Assembly: GCA_964592235.1 (NCBI GenBank)
Contig: CAZQCF010000005.1
Location: forward strand, 79,561-143,560
Source: PLA3 sp964592235
GTDB lineage: Bacteria; Planctomycetota; Phycisphaerae; UBA1845; UTPLA1
DNA: 64,000 nucleotides
Reading direction: 5' to 3'
The position numbers and the translations under genes were made by a program. Below are positions 44,553-52,042 of the stretch, one piece after another (positions within the stretch are counted from its first letter, which is position 1; the number at the start of each line of letters is the position of its first letter). The notes under the pieces were generated by a model. That model saw only the letters and a program-made list of their open reading frames with translations. It ran no database searches and was not told where the DNA came from.

Positions 44553-44807
44553 ATGGCGGTGAGTCTTTCGGCCGATGCGGCGCTGGCTCGGCATTTCAAT
44601 GAAGCGCGGAGCCGATTGCTGGACGTGGCGGCGATCCTGGATCGCATCGAGCGTGGCGCGGGCGCAGCCGGTGTGTGGAATGATCCGCGACTGGTGAAGA
44701 CGCGCGAGGCGATCGCGGCGCTGCTGGTCGATGGGCCGGATCGCGCGGAGCGCGTGCAGATGATCTTTTCGCGGGCGTATGAAGCGGGCTGGCAGGCGCG
44801 GGGTTAG
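44553..44807 (+). CDS. Small helical protein upstream of the TatD-like gene
   Basis: 84 residues from ATG 44553 with GGAGG five nt upstream. All-helical by composition: LARHFNEARSRLLDVAAILD, VWNDPRLVKTREAIAALLVD, RVQMIFSRAYEAGWQARG. It is separated from the hydrolase by 3 nt, so it belongs to the same transcript. In ebo clusters a helical protein, EboA, commonly precedes the TatD-like EboB, but this chain is much shorter than EboA (over 200 residues) and I see no clear similarity. Confidence 0.65.
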   Translation: MAVSLSADAALARHFNEARSRLLDVAAILDRIERGAGAAGVWNDPRLVKTREAIAALLVDGPDRAERVQMIFSRAYEAGWQARG

Positions 44808-44810
44808 TCC

Positions 44811-45617
44811 ATGCAATACATCGACCCGCACATTCACATGGTCTCGCGCGTGACGGACGACTACGAGCGGCTGGCGCAGGCGGGTTGCGTGGCCGTGAGC
44901 GAGCCGGCGTTCTGGGCGGGGTTCGACCGGGGCAGCGCTGCGGCGTTTCATGATTATTTTCGACAACTGACGGAATACGAGCCGAAGCGGGCGGCGCAAT
45001 TCGGAATTCGTCACTTCTGCTGGCTGTGCATCAACGCGAAGGAGGCGGAGAACGTCGCGCTGTCGCGCGAGGTGATCGAGCTGATCCCCGAGTTCCTCGA
45101 TCGGCCGGGCGTGCTGGGCGTCGGCGAGATCGGGCTGAACAAGAACACGCCGAATGAATGCCGGATTTTTCTGGAGCAGCTCGATCTGGCGGCGCGGCAT
45201 GACGAACTGGTGCTCGTCCACACGCCGCACCTGGAGGACAAATACCAGGGCACGCGGATGATTCTCGACATGATTCGCGGCGATTCGGGCATCCGCCCGG
45301 AGCGTGTGTGCATCGATCACGTCGAGGAACACACGATTCGCCATGCGCTGGACGCCGGCTGCTGGGTGGGAATGACGCTGTATCCGGTGACCAAGTGCAC
45401 GCCCGCGCGGGCGGCCGACATGGTGGAGCGGTATGGCGGTGAGCGGCTGTTGGTGAATTCGGCGGGGGACTGGGGACCGAGCGAGCCGATGGCCGTGCCG
45501 CGATTCATGCAGGAATTGCGCCAGCGCGGCTGGATCGCGACGGAGATATCGAAGGTTGTATATGATAACCCGCTGGCGTTTCTCCGTCAGGGCCGGCGGT
45601 TCAAGGGAATCGATTGA
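44811..45617 (+). CDS. TatD-family metal-dependent hydrolase, EboB-like
   Basis: 268 residues, amidohydrolase TIM barrel. First metal pair in YIDPHIHMVSR; GVLGVGEIGLNKNTPNECRI carries the bridging glutamate; LVLVHTPHLEDKYQGT and CIDHVEEHTIRHALDAG give the later histidines; LLVNSAGDWGPSEPMAVPR gives the last aspartate. The AFWAGFD and GMTLYPVTKCTPARAADM segments recall the TatD-like EboB of ebo gene clusters rather than nuclease-type TatD. Its natural substrate is unknown. The leftward-transcribed ebo-like genes begin on the other side of a RAYT transposon. Confidence 0.85.
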   Translation: MQYIDPHIHMVSRVTDDYERLAQAGCVAVSEPAFWAGFDRGSAAAFHDYFRQLTEYEPKRAAQFGIRHFCWLCINAKEAENVALSREVIELIPEFLDRPGVLGVGEIGLNKNTPNECRIFLEQLDLAARHDELVLVHTPHLEDKYQGTRMILDMIRGDSGIRPERVCIDHVEEHTIRHALDAGCWVGMTLYPVTKCTPARAADMVERYGGERLLVNSAGDWGPSEPMAVPRFMQELRQRGWIATEISKVVYDNPLAFLRQGRRFKGID

Positions 45618-45637
45618 ACTAGCGATTTGCGCGCAAT

Positions 45638-45661
45638 CCGAGCCGCGACCGTCAGGGAGCG
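45638..45661 (+). repeat. REP unit, left copy flanking the RAYT gene
   Basis: CCGAGCCGCGACCGTCAGGG then AGCG; the reverse complement of 46291-46314 matches at 23 of 24 positions. It begins 20 nt after the TatD-like stop codon. Confidence 0.8.
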
Positions 45662-45727
45662 CCGGGTTCGCTTGCGGCTACGTCGGACGCCTGGAATTGA
45701 CGTACAAAGCATCCGGAGCGCAGCGAT

Positions 45728-46222
45728 TCAATCAAACCGCCGCGGATCATCCTGCCACTCATCAACGTATTGAACAGCCGTGGCGATGTCCGCCGTGTTC
45801 CACAGATACTTCGTGCTTCCGTGCCGGGTCCAGAGCGGTTCGTCCTCTCCAAGCAGGCCACGCTCTCGCAATCGTCGCGTGCCATACGCCTTGAAGTCAT
45901 TCATGGCGCGCTCCGGAGAAGTACCATTTGAGGAAACCACGACGTGGAGATGATTGGAGCGTACGGCCAGTGCGTGAATCGTCCAGCCGCGATGCCTGGC
46001 GACCTCGATGATTGTCGCTGTTAGACAGGCACGTTGATTGGCGGACAAGACGATGGGATCACCGATCATTCGGTCCGCTTCAGAAGTGACGCGAACAGGA
46101 TTGGGCGGGGCGAAGTCACTCTTTGGTTGATTGTGTTCGCGATCAATGGAACCTCGCTGGTCGCCGTGTAACCGAGCGCCCTTGCACGTAAACGTGATGA
46201 AATAGGCGAGCGGATTATTCAT
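45728..46222 (-). CDS. REP-associated tyrosine transposase (RAYT, Y1_Tnp family)
   Basis: 164 residues. NPLAYFITFTCKGARLHGDQ then RGSIDREHN is the family start; the HUH metal-binding motif is RSNHLHVVV with histidines 91 and 93. RGWTIHALAV precedes it, and the candidate catalytic tyrosine is Tyr152 in TAVQYVDEW. Such single-strand transposases relate to IS200/IS605 TnpA and are domesticated; they disperse REP sequences rather than themselves. No TnpB is present. All recognisable catalytic residues are intact. Confidence 0.88.
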   Translation of the reverse strand: MNNPLAYFITFTCKGARLHGDQRGSIDREHNQPKSDFAPPNPVRVTSEADRMIGDPIVLSANQRACLTATIIEVARHRGWTIHALAVRSNHLHVVVSSNGTSPERAMNDFKAYGTRRLRERGLLGEDEPLWTRHGSTKYLWNTADIATAVQYVDEWQDDPRRFD

Positions 46223-46290
46223 GGCAATATTTACGATCAGGCGTTTGACGAAGCCTTGATGCGTTTTCTCGTTGTCGAAGCACCACTCGG

Positions 46291-46314
46291 CGCTCCCTTA
46301 CGGTCGCGGCTCGG
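46291..46314 (-). repeat. REP unit, right copy, supplying the 3' end of the EboF-like gene
   Basis: Reverse complement CCGAGCCGCGACCGTAAGGG then AGCG. Read in frame from the neighbouring gene it encodes Glu-Pro-Arg-Pro followed by TAA, so the repeat contributes the last residues and stop codon of the 46298-47623 gene. Confidence 0.8.
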
Positions 46315-47623
46315 AATAGCCGGATTTCGCGATTAGGGTGTACACGTCCGTGTCGCGAAGCGCACTCGCGTTCGCCGGGAGTGACCAATTCGCAATGATC
46401 GCCGCGAATTGTTCGGGTTGCGTCGCCGGCGCGCCGTGTGAACCCTTCACCAGCGCCGCGTTGAGCGGAATCGCCTTGGTCGCCGGGTCGAAGAACAGCT
46501 CGACCGGGTCGTAGCCCGGCTTGGCGTGGATGTCGACCGTCCGTGCGAACAGCGGGGCTTTTGCATCGTCATGCCACCAGTAATACGCCAGCCACGTGTC
46601 CGGCTCACAGATCAGCACGACTTCGCCCGATCGCGGATGGTCCACGTGAAACGCCGCGCGGTCACGACCGGTCAGTACGTGGGCGATGCCGTCAACGCCC
46701 TCGAACAGCCCCGCGACGGCATCGATCTCCTCCGGCTTGCTGACATAAACGTGGGCGAATTGATGATCGACCACCGCAAACGCGACGCTCTCGGCGACAT
46801 GGAGATGCTCTGCGCCATCGCGCTCGTCGATTCGGGCAAAGCCGGCGTCGCGCAGCACGCGATTGGGATAGAGCACGCGCGACACGTCGGTGAGCGCATA
46901 TTCGCCGACGACGAGAATGGCAGGCTCCGCGATGCCGATGGATCCAAGTCCGTCAAACAATCGGCCCAGTTGCCCGTCGGCCTCGGCGCACGCGGCGACG
47001 GCCTGCGGGCTGTTCGGTCCGAACTTCTGCGCGGCGTAATCGAGGTGCGGAATGTAAACGTAATTGACGCGCGGACGCTCGCGCTGGATCAGCCACATCG
47101 CGGCGTTCACGATCCACTCGGTCGATTTGATGTTCGCCATCGGCCCCCAGTAGTTCATCAGCGGAAAATGGCCGAGATCGTTGAACAGCCGCTGATAGAG
47201 CCCGTCAGGTTTTGAGTAGCACCAAAGGTCCATGCGGCCGTCGGGGTGGTGAATCGGCTCGGGCGTGACGATGAAGTCCGCGGCCGCGTCCTTGATATTC
47301 TGCGTCATCCATGCGGCACTGGTGACGCCCGCCGAGGCGAAGCGGTCCCAGAGCATCGGCCCCTCGATCAGGCCGCTGCGGCCGACCCAAAGCTCGACTT
47401 CGCGTCGGTCGCGATGATAGAAACCGTTGCCGATGATGCCGTGCTCCTGCGGCGTGCGGCCGGTAAGCATGTTCGCTTGAACGGGCGACGTGACGCAGGG
47501 GAAGGTCGGCACGAGATCGGCGACGGCGCCCGCGGCTGCGAGGGCGCTCAACCGCGGCATGGATTGTAGGTCGCGGCGGCGCAGGCCGGGCATGGAGACA
47601 AAGATCATCGTTTGGTCAGGCAT
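46298..47623 (-). CDS. Alkaline-phosphatase-superfamily protein, EboF-like (nucleotide pyrophosphatase fold)
   Basis: 441 residues. The nucleotide-pyrophosphatase/phosphodiesterase fold shows in LVPTFPCVTSPVQANMLTGR (threonine nucleophile position), EHGIIGNGFYHRD, YIPHLDYAAQKFGPNSPQAV and VVGEYALTDVSRVLYPNRVL. Several metal ligands of true phosphodiesterases are replaced: FVSMPGLRRRD for the SIDGxRxD strand, EYAL for DHGM, and AQKFGP for GHxxGP. From recollection EboF proteins share such changes, so a non-hydrolytic role is possible. Last gene of a five-gene leftward run; its final residues EPRP come from the REP unit. Confidence 0.82.
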   Translation of the reverse strand: MPDQTMIFVSMPGLRRRDLQSMPRLSALAAAGAVADLVPTFPCVTSPVQANMLTGRTPQEHGIIGNGFYHRDRREVELWVGRSGLIEGPMLWDRFASAGVTSAAWMTQNIKDAAADFIVTPEPIHHPDGRMDLWCYSKPDGLYQRLFNDLGHFPLMNYWGPMANIKSTEWIVNAAMWLIQRERPRVNYVYIPHLDYAAQKFGPNSPQAVAACAEADGQLGRLFDGLGSIGIAEPAILVVGEYALTDVSRVLYPNRVLRDAGFARIDERDGAEHLHVAESVAFAVVDHQFAHVYVSKPEEIDAVAGLFEGVDGIAHVLTGRDRAAFHVDHPRSGEVVLICEPDTWLAYYWWHDDAKAPLFARTVDIHAKPGYDPVELFFDPATKAIPLNAALVKGSHGAPATQPEQFAAIIANWSLPANASALRDTDVYTLIAKSGYSEPRP

Positions 47624-47646
47624 GGCTGGTATCCTCGTAGCCGCAA

Positions 47647-48495
47647 TCAGGTGAGCATGTGCGACAGAAACTCGAACGCCCGTCGTGCGGCGTTGACCGC
47701 GTCGTGGCTGTGACGGCTAAGCTCCACGATCAGCGGCCCAGTGTAGCCCACCACGCGCAGAGCCGCGATGATCTCTGGGAAGTTCACTTCGCCCTCGCCG
47801 AACATGAGGTGCTCGTGTACGCCGGCGCGCATGTCTTCGATGTGAACGACGCGGAGTTGATCGGCAAATTGGCGGATGCGTGTCGCCGGGTCGCCGTCGC
47901 CGAGGCAGTGAACGTGGCCGACGTCGAGCGCCAGGCCGAGCGGGATGCCGCCCGAGATCGGGACCATTTCACCGGCCAGTTTCGCGTACTGATCGCAGGT
48001 TTCGATGAACATGCCCGGTTCCGGTTCGAACGCCAGTTGTATCGAGCGGTCCCGGGCGTGAATCAGCAGTTCGCGGCAACCCGCCAGGAGATGCGACCAG
48101 GCCGAGTTAACAGACACGCCGGGTTCCATGGCGCCAGACCAGAAACTGACGGCCTCGGCGTCGAGCGCGCGGGCGATGTCGATCGCGTGGCGCAGGAAAT
48201 CGATCCGTCGCTGCCGGTCGCGCGCGTCCCCGCTGATGAGCGTCGGCCAGTGTTTGCGAAGTGGGTCCAGCACGAAGCGTCCGCCCGTTTCGATCGAGCA
48301 AGTCATGTCGTGCTTTGACAGCAAGTCTCGGATGGCGGCGATTTGCGTGTCCCGATTCGCATCCGCGGGATTGAGAGAATGAATATCGAGGGTGATCGCG
48401 ACCTGGCGGTAGCCGACGCCAGCGAGAACATCGATCGCATCGGGCAGACGATGGTGTGCAAAGCCGTTCGTGTTGTAGGAAAGAATCGGCGCCAT
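47647..48495 (-). CDS. Sugar phosphate isomerase/epimerase-like TIM barrel, EboE-like
   Basis: 282 residues from ATG 48495, 29 nt after the UbiA stop; an earlier start inside the UbiA gene is possible but the residues look non-coding. Xylose-isomerase-type barrel with metal ligands suggested by LAFEPEPGMFIETCDQYAKL, LALDVGHVHCLGDGD, VVHIEDMRAGVHEHLMFGEG and LIVELSRHSH. It resembles the second TIM barrel of the cluster (49400-50257) in motif order, so the two are probably related by duplication. In ebo clusters the barrel protein EboE is larger. Substrate unknown. Confidence 0.8.
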   Translation of the reverse strand: MAPILSYNTNGFAHHRLPDAIDVLAGVGYRQVAITLDIHSLNPADANRDTQIAAIRDLLSKHDMTCSIETGGRFVLDPLRKHWPTLISGDARDRQRRIDFLRHAIDIARALDAEAVSFWSGAMEPGVSVNSAWSHLLAGCRELLIHARDRSIQLAFEPEPGMFIETCDQYAKLAGEMVPISGGIPLGLALDVGHVHCLGDGDPATRIRQFADQLRVVHIEDMRAGVHEHLMFGEGEVNFPEIIAALRVVGYTGPLIVELSRHSHDAVNAARRAFEFLSHMLT

Positions 48496-48524
48496 CGGGT
48501 ATTTGCCAAGAAAGTCAGCGACGA

Positions 48525-49403
48525 TTACGTCGCGCGCGCCCAGCGCGCAGCGGTGACTGCTCCCAGCAGCAGCACGGCAAAGGGCACACCTCCGCGCCAC
48601 CCGTGCGCCGCGCACACCATGATCGCATCAAACGGAATGATCGCAAGGATGAACGTGCCCATCGCGTATTGCACGTTCATGGGGTCGGGGCGTTTGAAGG
48701 CACGCAGCGCGACGCGTCCGACGTGAATCGCCAGTGCGAGCCACAGCACGAGGACGGTTGTATCCGTCATCATGCGTTCGGCTGCGAAATAGCCGAGCAA
48801 CAGCAAGGCGATCAGGATGCCGGCCGTGCCGCCGCGCAGTCGACTTCGCGCGGTGATTGCTGCCTCGTCACGGCCGAAATGAGTGAGCGAGGCCACAAAG
48901 GTGAACAACGCCAGTAGCGGTAGTCCGGCAATGGCGGCGTGGCCCGACATGCCCATCGCGAGATTCAGCCCGCGACACGTCGCCATGTTCGCAGCGCGGA
49001 GCGTTGTGTGTTTCACGCCGAGGTTGTACAGCGCGCCGGAGAAGAAAATCAATCCGGCGAAGGCGATGCAGGCCGGCGTCTGCGCGAGAAAGGACGCCGC
49101 TCCGGCTGATGCAAGTCCGAGGAGTACAAGCCACGCGAAACAGCGCCGCGCGTCGTGTAGCGTCAGCCGGCCGGAGGGGATTGGGCGCTTGGGGCGTTCG
49201 CCGCGGTCCACCTCTACGTCCACGACGGCATTCAGGGCCACGGCACTGGCATAAAGACAGATGGATGAAGCCACCAGCAACGCAAGCACCGGCGTCGCTG
49301 AAAGCGCTCGCGAATAAAGCCAGTAGCCCGCCAGCACATCGGCCGCCGCCGTGAAGAGATTGGGCAGTCGCACCAGCTCGGCGTAGGCGCGGAGCTTGCT
49401 CAT
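48525..49403 (-). CDS. UbiA-family prenyltransferase, EboC-like
   Basis: 292 residues with about eight helices (LLVASSICLYASAVALNAVV, AGLPLLALFTFVASLTHFG, AGILIALLLLGYFAAERMM). The first aspartate-rich motif is NAVVDVEVDRGERPKRPIPS, matching the NxxxDxxxD prenyl-diphosphate site with the usual RP(I/L)PSG follow-up. The second motif is weak (THFGRDEAAI). UbiA enzymes attach prenyl groups to acceptors in the membrane. Position between two TIM-barrel genes with 4-nt overlap on one side supports the ebo-like cluster. Confidence 0.85.
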   Translation of the reverse strand: MSKLRAYAELVRLPNLFTAAADVLAGYWLYSRALSATPVLALLVASSICLYASAVALNAVVDVEVDRGERPKRPIPSGRLTLHDARRCFAWLVLLGLASAGAASFLAQTPACIAFAGLIFFSGALYNLGVKHTTLRAANMATCRGLNLAMGMSGHAAIAGLPLLALFTFVASLTHFGRDEAAITARSRLRGGTAGILIALLLLGYFAAERMMTDTTVLVLWLALAIHVGRVALRAFKRPDPMNVQYAMGTFILAIIPFDAIMVCAAHGWRGGVPFAVLLLGAVTAARWARAT

Positions 49404-50257
49404 GAATCGGCCGCCGCGTCGCGGAGATATGCGAGCGCCGAGCGACCCGCGCCGTCGGGGTCATCCACGTAGGGATACAACTCCACCGTCGCCCAGCCAC
49501 CGCCGTCGAAATACTCTTGTCCGATCGCCGCCAGCACGGCGGGAAAATCAATCGCGCCGCGACCGGGAACCAGGTGCTCGTGCACCCGCGTCGCCGCGAT
49601 GTCTTCGAGGTGAAAATGGATCGTGTGTTCGCGCATGCGCGGGATCCAGATCGCCGGGTCTTCGTTGACGCAGTATGCGTGGCCCACGTCGAAATTCAAA
49701 CCCAGGGCCGGCGAGCGAATCCGATCGGCCAGCTCGAGGTATTGTTCGCACCGCTCGATCAGCAATCCCGGTTCGGGTTCGACCAGCAGTCGGACGCCCA
49801 ATTGCTCCGCGCGCTCGACCACGGGCTTGAGCATCTCGACAAAAAGCTGAAACGCACTGCGCCAGGTCATTCCGTCGGGCTTGGGTCCGCCCGGCTCGGT
49901 GGTGATGTGCGGCGCGCCGAGATCGCGAGCCATCGACAATGCCGCGAGCGTATGGTCGATTCGCACCTGGCGGTACGGGCGATTCGGTTCAAGCCAGCTT
50001 GGATACCAGTAGGGCTGCCGCGGATCGCCGATGCGGTTCATCATGAACGCGTTGACGTTGGAGATCGTCAGTCCGCGCTGATCAAGGGCCGCGCGCACCG
50101 CGTCAATCGTCTGGGGCGTCGTCTCGGCCGGCCACAAATGCGGCGCGTCGGCCATCAACTCAATCCCGCGATAGCCGATTTCGGCGATGCGCCGGATCGC
50201 CTCCAGGACGTCGCACCGCAGGTAGGCGTTGGCGCTGTAAGCGAGTCGCGGCGTCAT
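49400..50257 (-). CDS. Sugar phosphate isomerase/epimerase-like TIM barrel (second copy)
   Basis: 285 residues. Xylose-isomerase-type barrel with YSANAYLRCDVLEAIRRIAE, GYRGIELMADAPH, LLVEPEPGLLIERCEQYLEL, LGLNFDVGHAYCVNED, HFHLEDIAATRVHEHLVPGR and ATVELYPYVDD, which supply the glutamate, aspartate and histidine metal ligands. It overlaps its neighbours on both sides by 4 nt. Plausibly acts on a cyclitol or sugar produced by the Ino1-like enzyme just upstream (inference from gene order). Confidence 0.83.
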   Translation of the reverse strand: MTPRLAYSANAYLRCDVLEAIRRIAEIGYRGIELMADAPHLWPAETTPQTIDAVRAALDQRGLTISNVNAFMMNRIGDPRQPYWYPSWLEPNRPYRQVRIDHTLAALSMARDLGAPHITTEPGGPKPDGMTWRSAFQLFVEMLKPVVERAEQLGVRLLVEPEPGLLIERCEQYLELADRIRSPALGLNFDVGHAYCVNEDPAIWIPRMREHTIHFHLEDIAATRVHEHLVPGRGAIDFPAVLAAIGQEYFDGGGWATVELYPYVDDPDGAGRSALAYLRDAAADS

Positions 50258-51438
50258 CGGCGGGCCTCCGCGCGGGCCGCGTCGAGATAGGCGTGCAGGG
50301 CGGCCATCTGTCGATGGAAGTGGTGTTCGCGCGAATCCATCGGTGCTTTGAAGAACGCGGCCAGGTGCGACATGACGCCCGATTCTCCGCGGCGAAGATG
50401 CAGATCAGCCAGGCGCGCCAGATCGATCACCAGCGGCGCGGCCAGGATCGAATCGCACCCTTGCCAGGTGAATTGCAGCGCCATGGGCGTGTTCAGGAAA
50501 CCGGCGAAGTGAACGTGATTCCATGCGGTCTTCCAGTCGTGCAGCGACGCGACAAACTCAATGGCCGTGTGCGTGTCGGGCCGCGGTGAAAGCAGCGACG
50601 CGAGGATGGCGTCCTTCGAGCGGAGCTTGGCGGCCTTGACCTTCGCATTAGAAAGGTTCGCGCCGTCGCGATTGCCGAGCAGATTCGCGCCGGTCCAGCT
50701 TCGTACATTAAGACATCTGTCCGAGAACATCGGGGCGAGCACGGATCGCAGCAGGCTCTCGCCCGTCTTGGCATCCGACCCCATGAGGGCCGCGCCGCGC
50801 TGCGCCGCCCGCGCCCGAATCGCAGAAAGGTCCGCGCCGACTGCCGGCGTGAAGTTGACGTACGCCGCTCCGGCCTCAATCGCCGCTACGGCATAGAGCG
50901 CGCTGGGCGGAAGATTCGCCGGCGAACTGCGCGTGAGCATTTTCTCAAAGGCGCCCCACGCGCGCGGAAGCTTGTGCGCGTCGAATTCCGCCTCGGCCGA
51001 CGCGACGTGAACGACAACGACGCGCGTCAATCGCTGCGATCGACGAAACGATTCGAAGTCTTGCCGAAGGCACGCGATCACTTTCGCGGCCGACGGCTGC
51101 TTCGAGCGGAAGGGGTCGTAGCCCGGGCGGATGCAACGACCATATCGACGCAGCGCCGGCGCGACGGCCTTGAGAAGGTCGGCGCCGAATAATCCGCTCT
51201 GGTCAGCCAATTCATGTGCGGTTTGAAGCGGCGTGCGGCGCGCGATTTCATGACCGCCGAGTACGATTCGCGAGAGAGGAATCATCCGCAATCCGCGACA
51301 GGCTGGGGATTCTGTCAGCAGTCCGACGGGACGAGCGCGGTGTGATACCATTGCCGCGAGACCGACGGCGACCGTCGTCGCGACATTGCCGGAAGCACCG
51401 ACGAGCCAGAGGCCGAGTTTTTCCGGGGTGGTCGGCAA
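50254..51438 (-). CDS. Inositol-3-phosphate synthase-like protein (Ino1 family)
   Basis: 394 residues. NAD-binding region LWLVGASGNVATTVAVGLAA; central AYVNFTPAVGAD and ALMGSDAKTGESLLRSVLAP, equivalent to the family's GDDxKSGQT segment; then RSWTGANLLGNRDGANL and the conserved end WQGCDSILAAPLVIDLARLA with VMSHLAAFFKAP. Ino1 converts glucose 6-phosphate to inositol 3-phosphate through an NAD redox cycle. First gene of the leftward ebo-like operon, overlapping the next by 4 nt and starting 28 nt after tRNA-Lys on the same strand. A cyclitol other than inositol is possible. Confidence 0.88.
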   Translation of the reverse strand: MPTTPEKLGLWLVGASGNVATTVAVGLAAMVSHRARPVGLLTESPACRGLRMIPLSRIVLGGHEIARRTPLQTAHELADQSGLFGADLLKAVAPALRRYGRCIRPGYDPFRSKQPSAAKVIACLRQDFESFRRSQRLTRVVVVHVASAEAEFDAHKLPRAWGAFEKMLTRSSPANLPPSALYAVAAIEAGAAYVNFTPAVGADLSAIRARAAQRGAALMGSDAKTGESLLRSVLAPMFSDRCLNVRSWTGANLLGNRDGANLSNAKVKAAKLRSKDAILASLLSPRPDTHTAIEFVASLHDWKTAWNHVHFAGFLNTPMALQFTWQGCDSILAAPLVIDLARLADLHLRRGESGVMSHLAAFFKAPMDSREHHFHRQMAALHAYLDAARAEARR

Positions 51439-51466
51439 GGAGCCGTTCCAGTGAGGTAGGGGGCAT

Positions 51467-51539
<73 letters not shown>

Positions 51540-51572
51540 GACCGTCGGCCTCGTGGGCCGTGCGGACCCATG

Positions 51573-51601
51573 TTTATAAGGACGAAGAAGCGGGGCGTCA
51601 A
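51573..51601 (-). promoter_or_regulatory. Sigma-70-type promoter for tRNA-Lys and possibly the ebo-like operon
   Basis: Minus strand: -35 TTGACG (51596-51601), 17-bp spacer, -10 TATAAA (51573-51578). Initiation near 51566 leaves about 27 nt before the tRNA. It is the best promoter seen upstream of the Ino1/UbiA gene run; none was found in the 28 nt between the tRNA and the first gene. Confidence 0.75.
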
Positions 51602-51645
51602 GCCGCAACGGGGACTTCGGGCGCAACGTATTGCGGGCATTACGC

Positions 51646-51674
51646 TTGACATTCGAAGTGTTCTCATTAACCAT
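51646..51674 (+). promoter_or_regulatory. Promoter candidate for tRNA-Val
   Basis: A perfect -35 TTGACA (51646-51651) with a weak -10 (AACCAT, 51669-51674) after 17 nt. Predicted initiation near 51681, about 35 nt before tRNA-Val, as for the other tRNAs. Confidence 0.45.
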
Positions 51675-51715
51675 TCCTGAATGGTCGGCGAGCGGTTCGG
51701 CGCGAGACGGCCCTG

Positions 51716-51789
51716 GGGCGTTTAGCTCAGTTGGCTAGAGCGCCTGCTCGACATGCAGGAGGTCGCAGGTTCAAGTCCTGCAACGCCCA
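51716..51789 (+). tRNA. tRNA-Val (GAC) with C at position 33
   Basis: Acceptor GGGCGTT/AACGCCC, D arm GCTC-GAGC, anticodon arm CCTGC-TCGACAT-GCAGG giving anticodon GAC, T arm GCAGG-TTCAAGT-CCTGC, discriminator A. The anticodon loop starts T-C, so the nearly universal U33 is replaced by C. The CCA end is not encoded. Confidence 0.94.
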
Positions 51790-52042
51790 GTCTGTGGCGG
51801 CCGGCGCGGCGCTGCAGTAGACGAGACGACACGTTCGGACCGGCGCGGTGCAACGAATGTGAACGCCAACGATGCGGTCGGCCGTGGATGGCCGTGATTG
51901 GACTTCGGCGGGATTCGGCCGTGTGCCGATCCGCCGGATCGCCCCGCACGACGGAACGGAGTCTGTTGATTTCGCCGGGAGCGGCAAGGCCGAACTCGCA
52001 CGGCATCATGCAAGCATCCTCACCTTTCTCTACGGAGCCTAT

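Larger units (their letters stand above)
45638..46314. mobile_element. REP/RAYT unit: Y1-type transposase gene between inverted REP copies
   Basis: A 677-bp element bounded by inverted 24-bp repeats (45638-45661 plus, 46291-46314 minus) with the HUH-transposase gene between them on the minus strand. A solitary REP copy occurs at 28116-28138. This is the classic REPtron arrangement, in which a RAYT gene is flanked by inverted REPs that also disperse through the genome. It splits the TatD-like gene from the rest of the ebo-like cluster. Confidence 0.75.

Noticed and set aside
45638..46314. Complete IS200/IS605 insertion sequence
   Set aside because: No TnpB and no subterminal left/right hairpins of IS type; the ends are REP units, so RAYT fits better.
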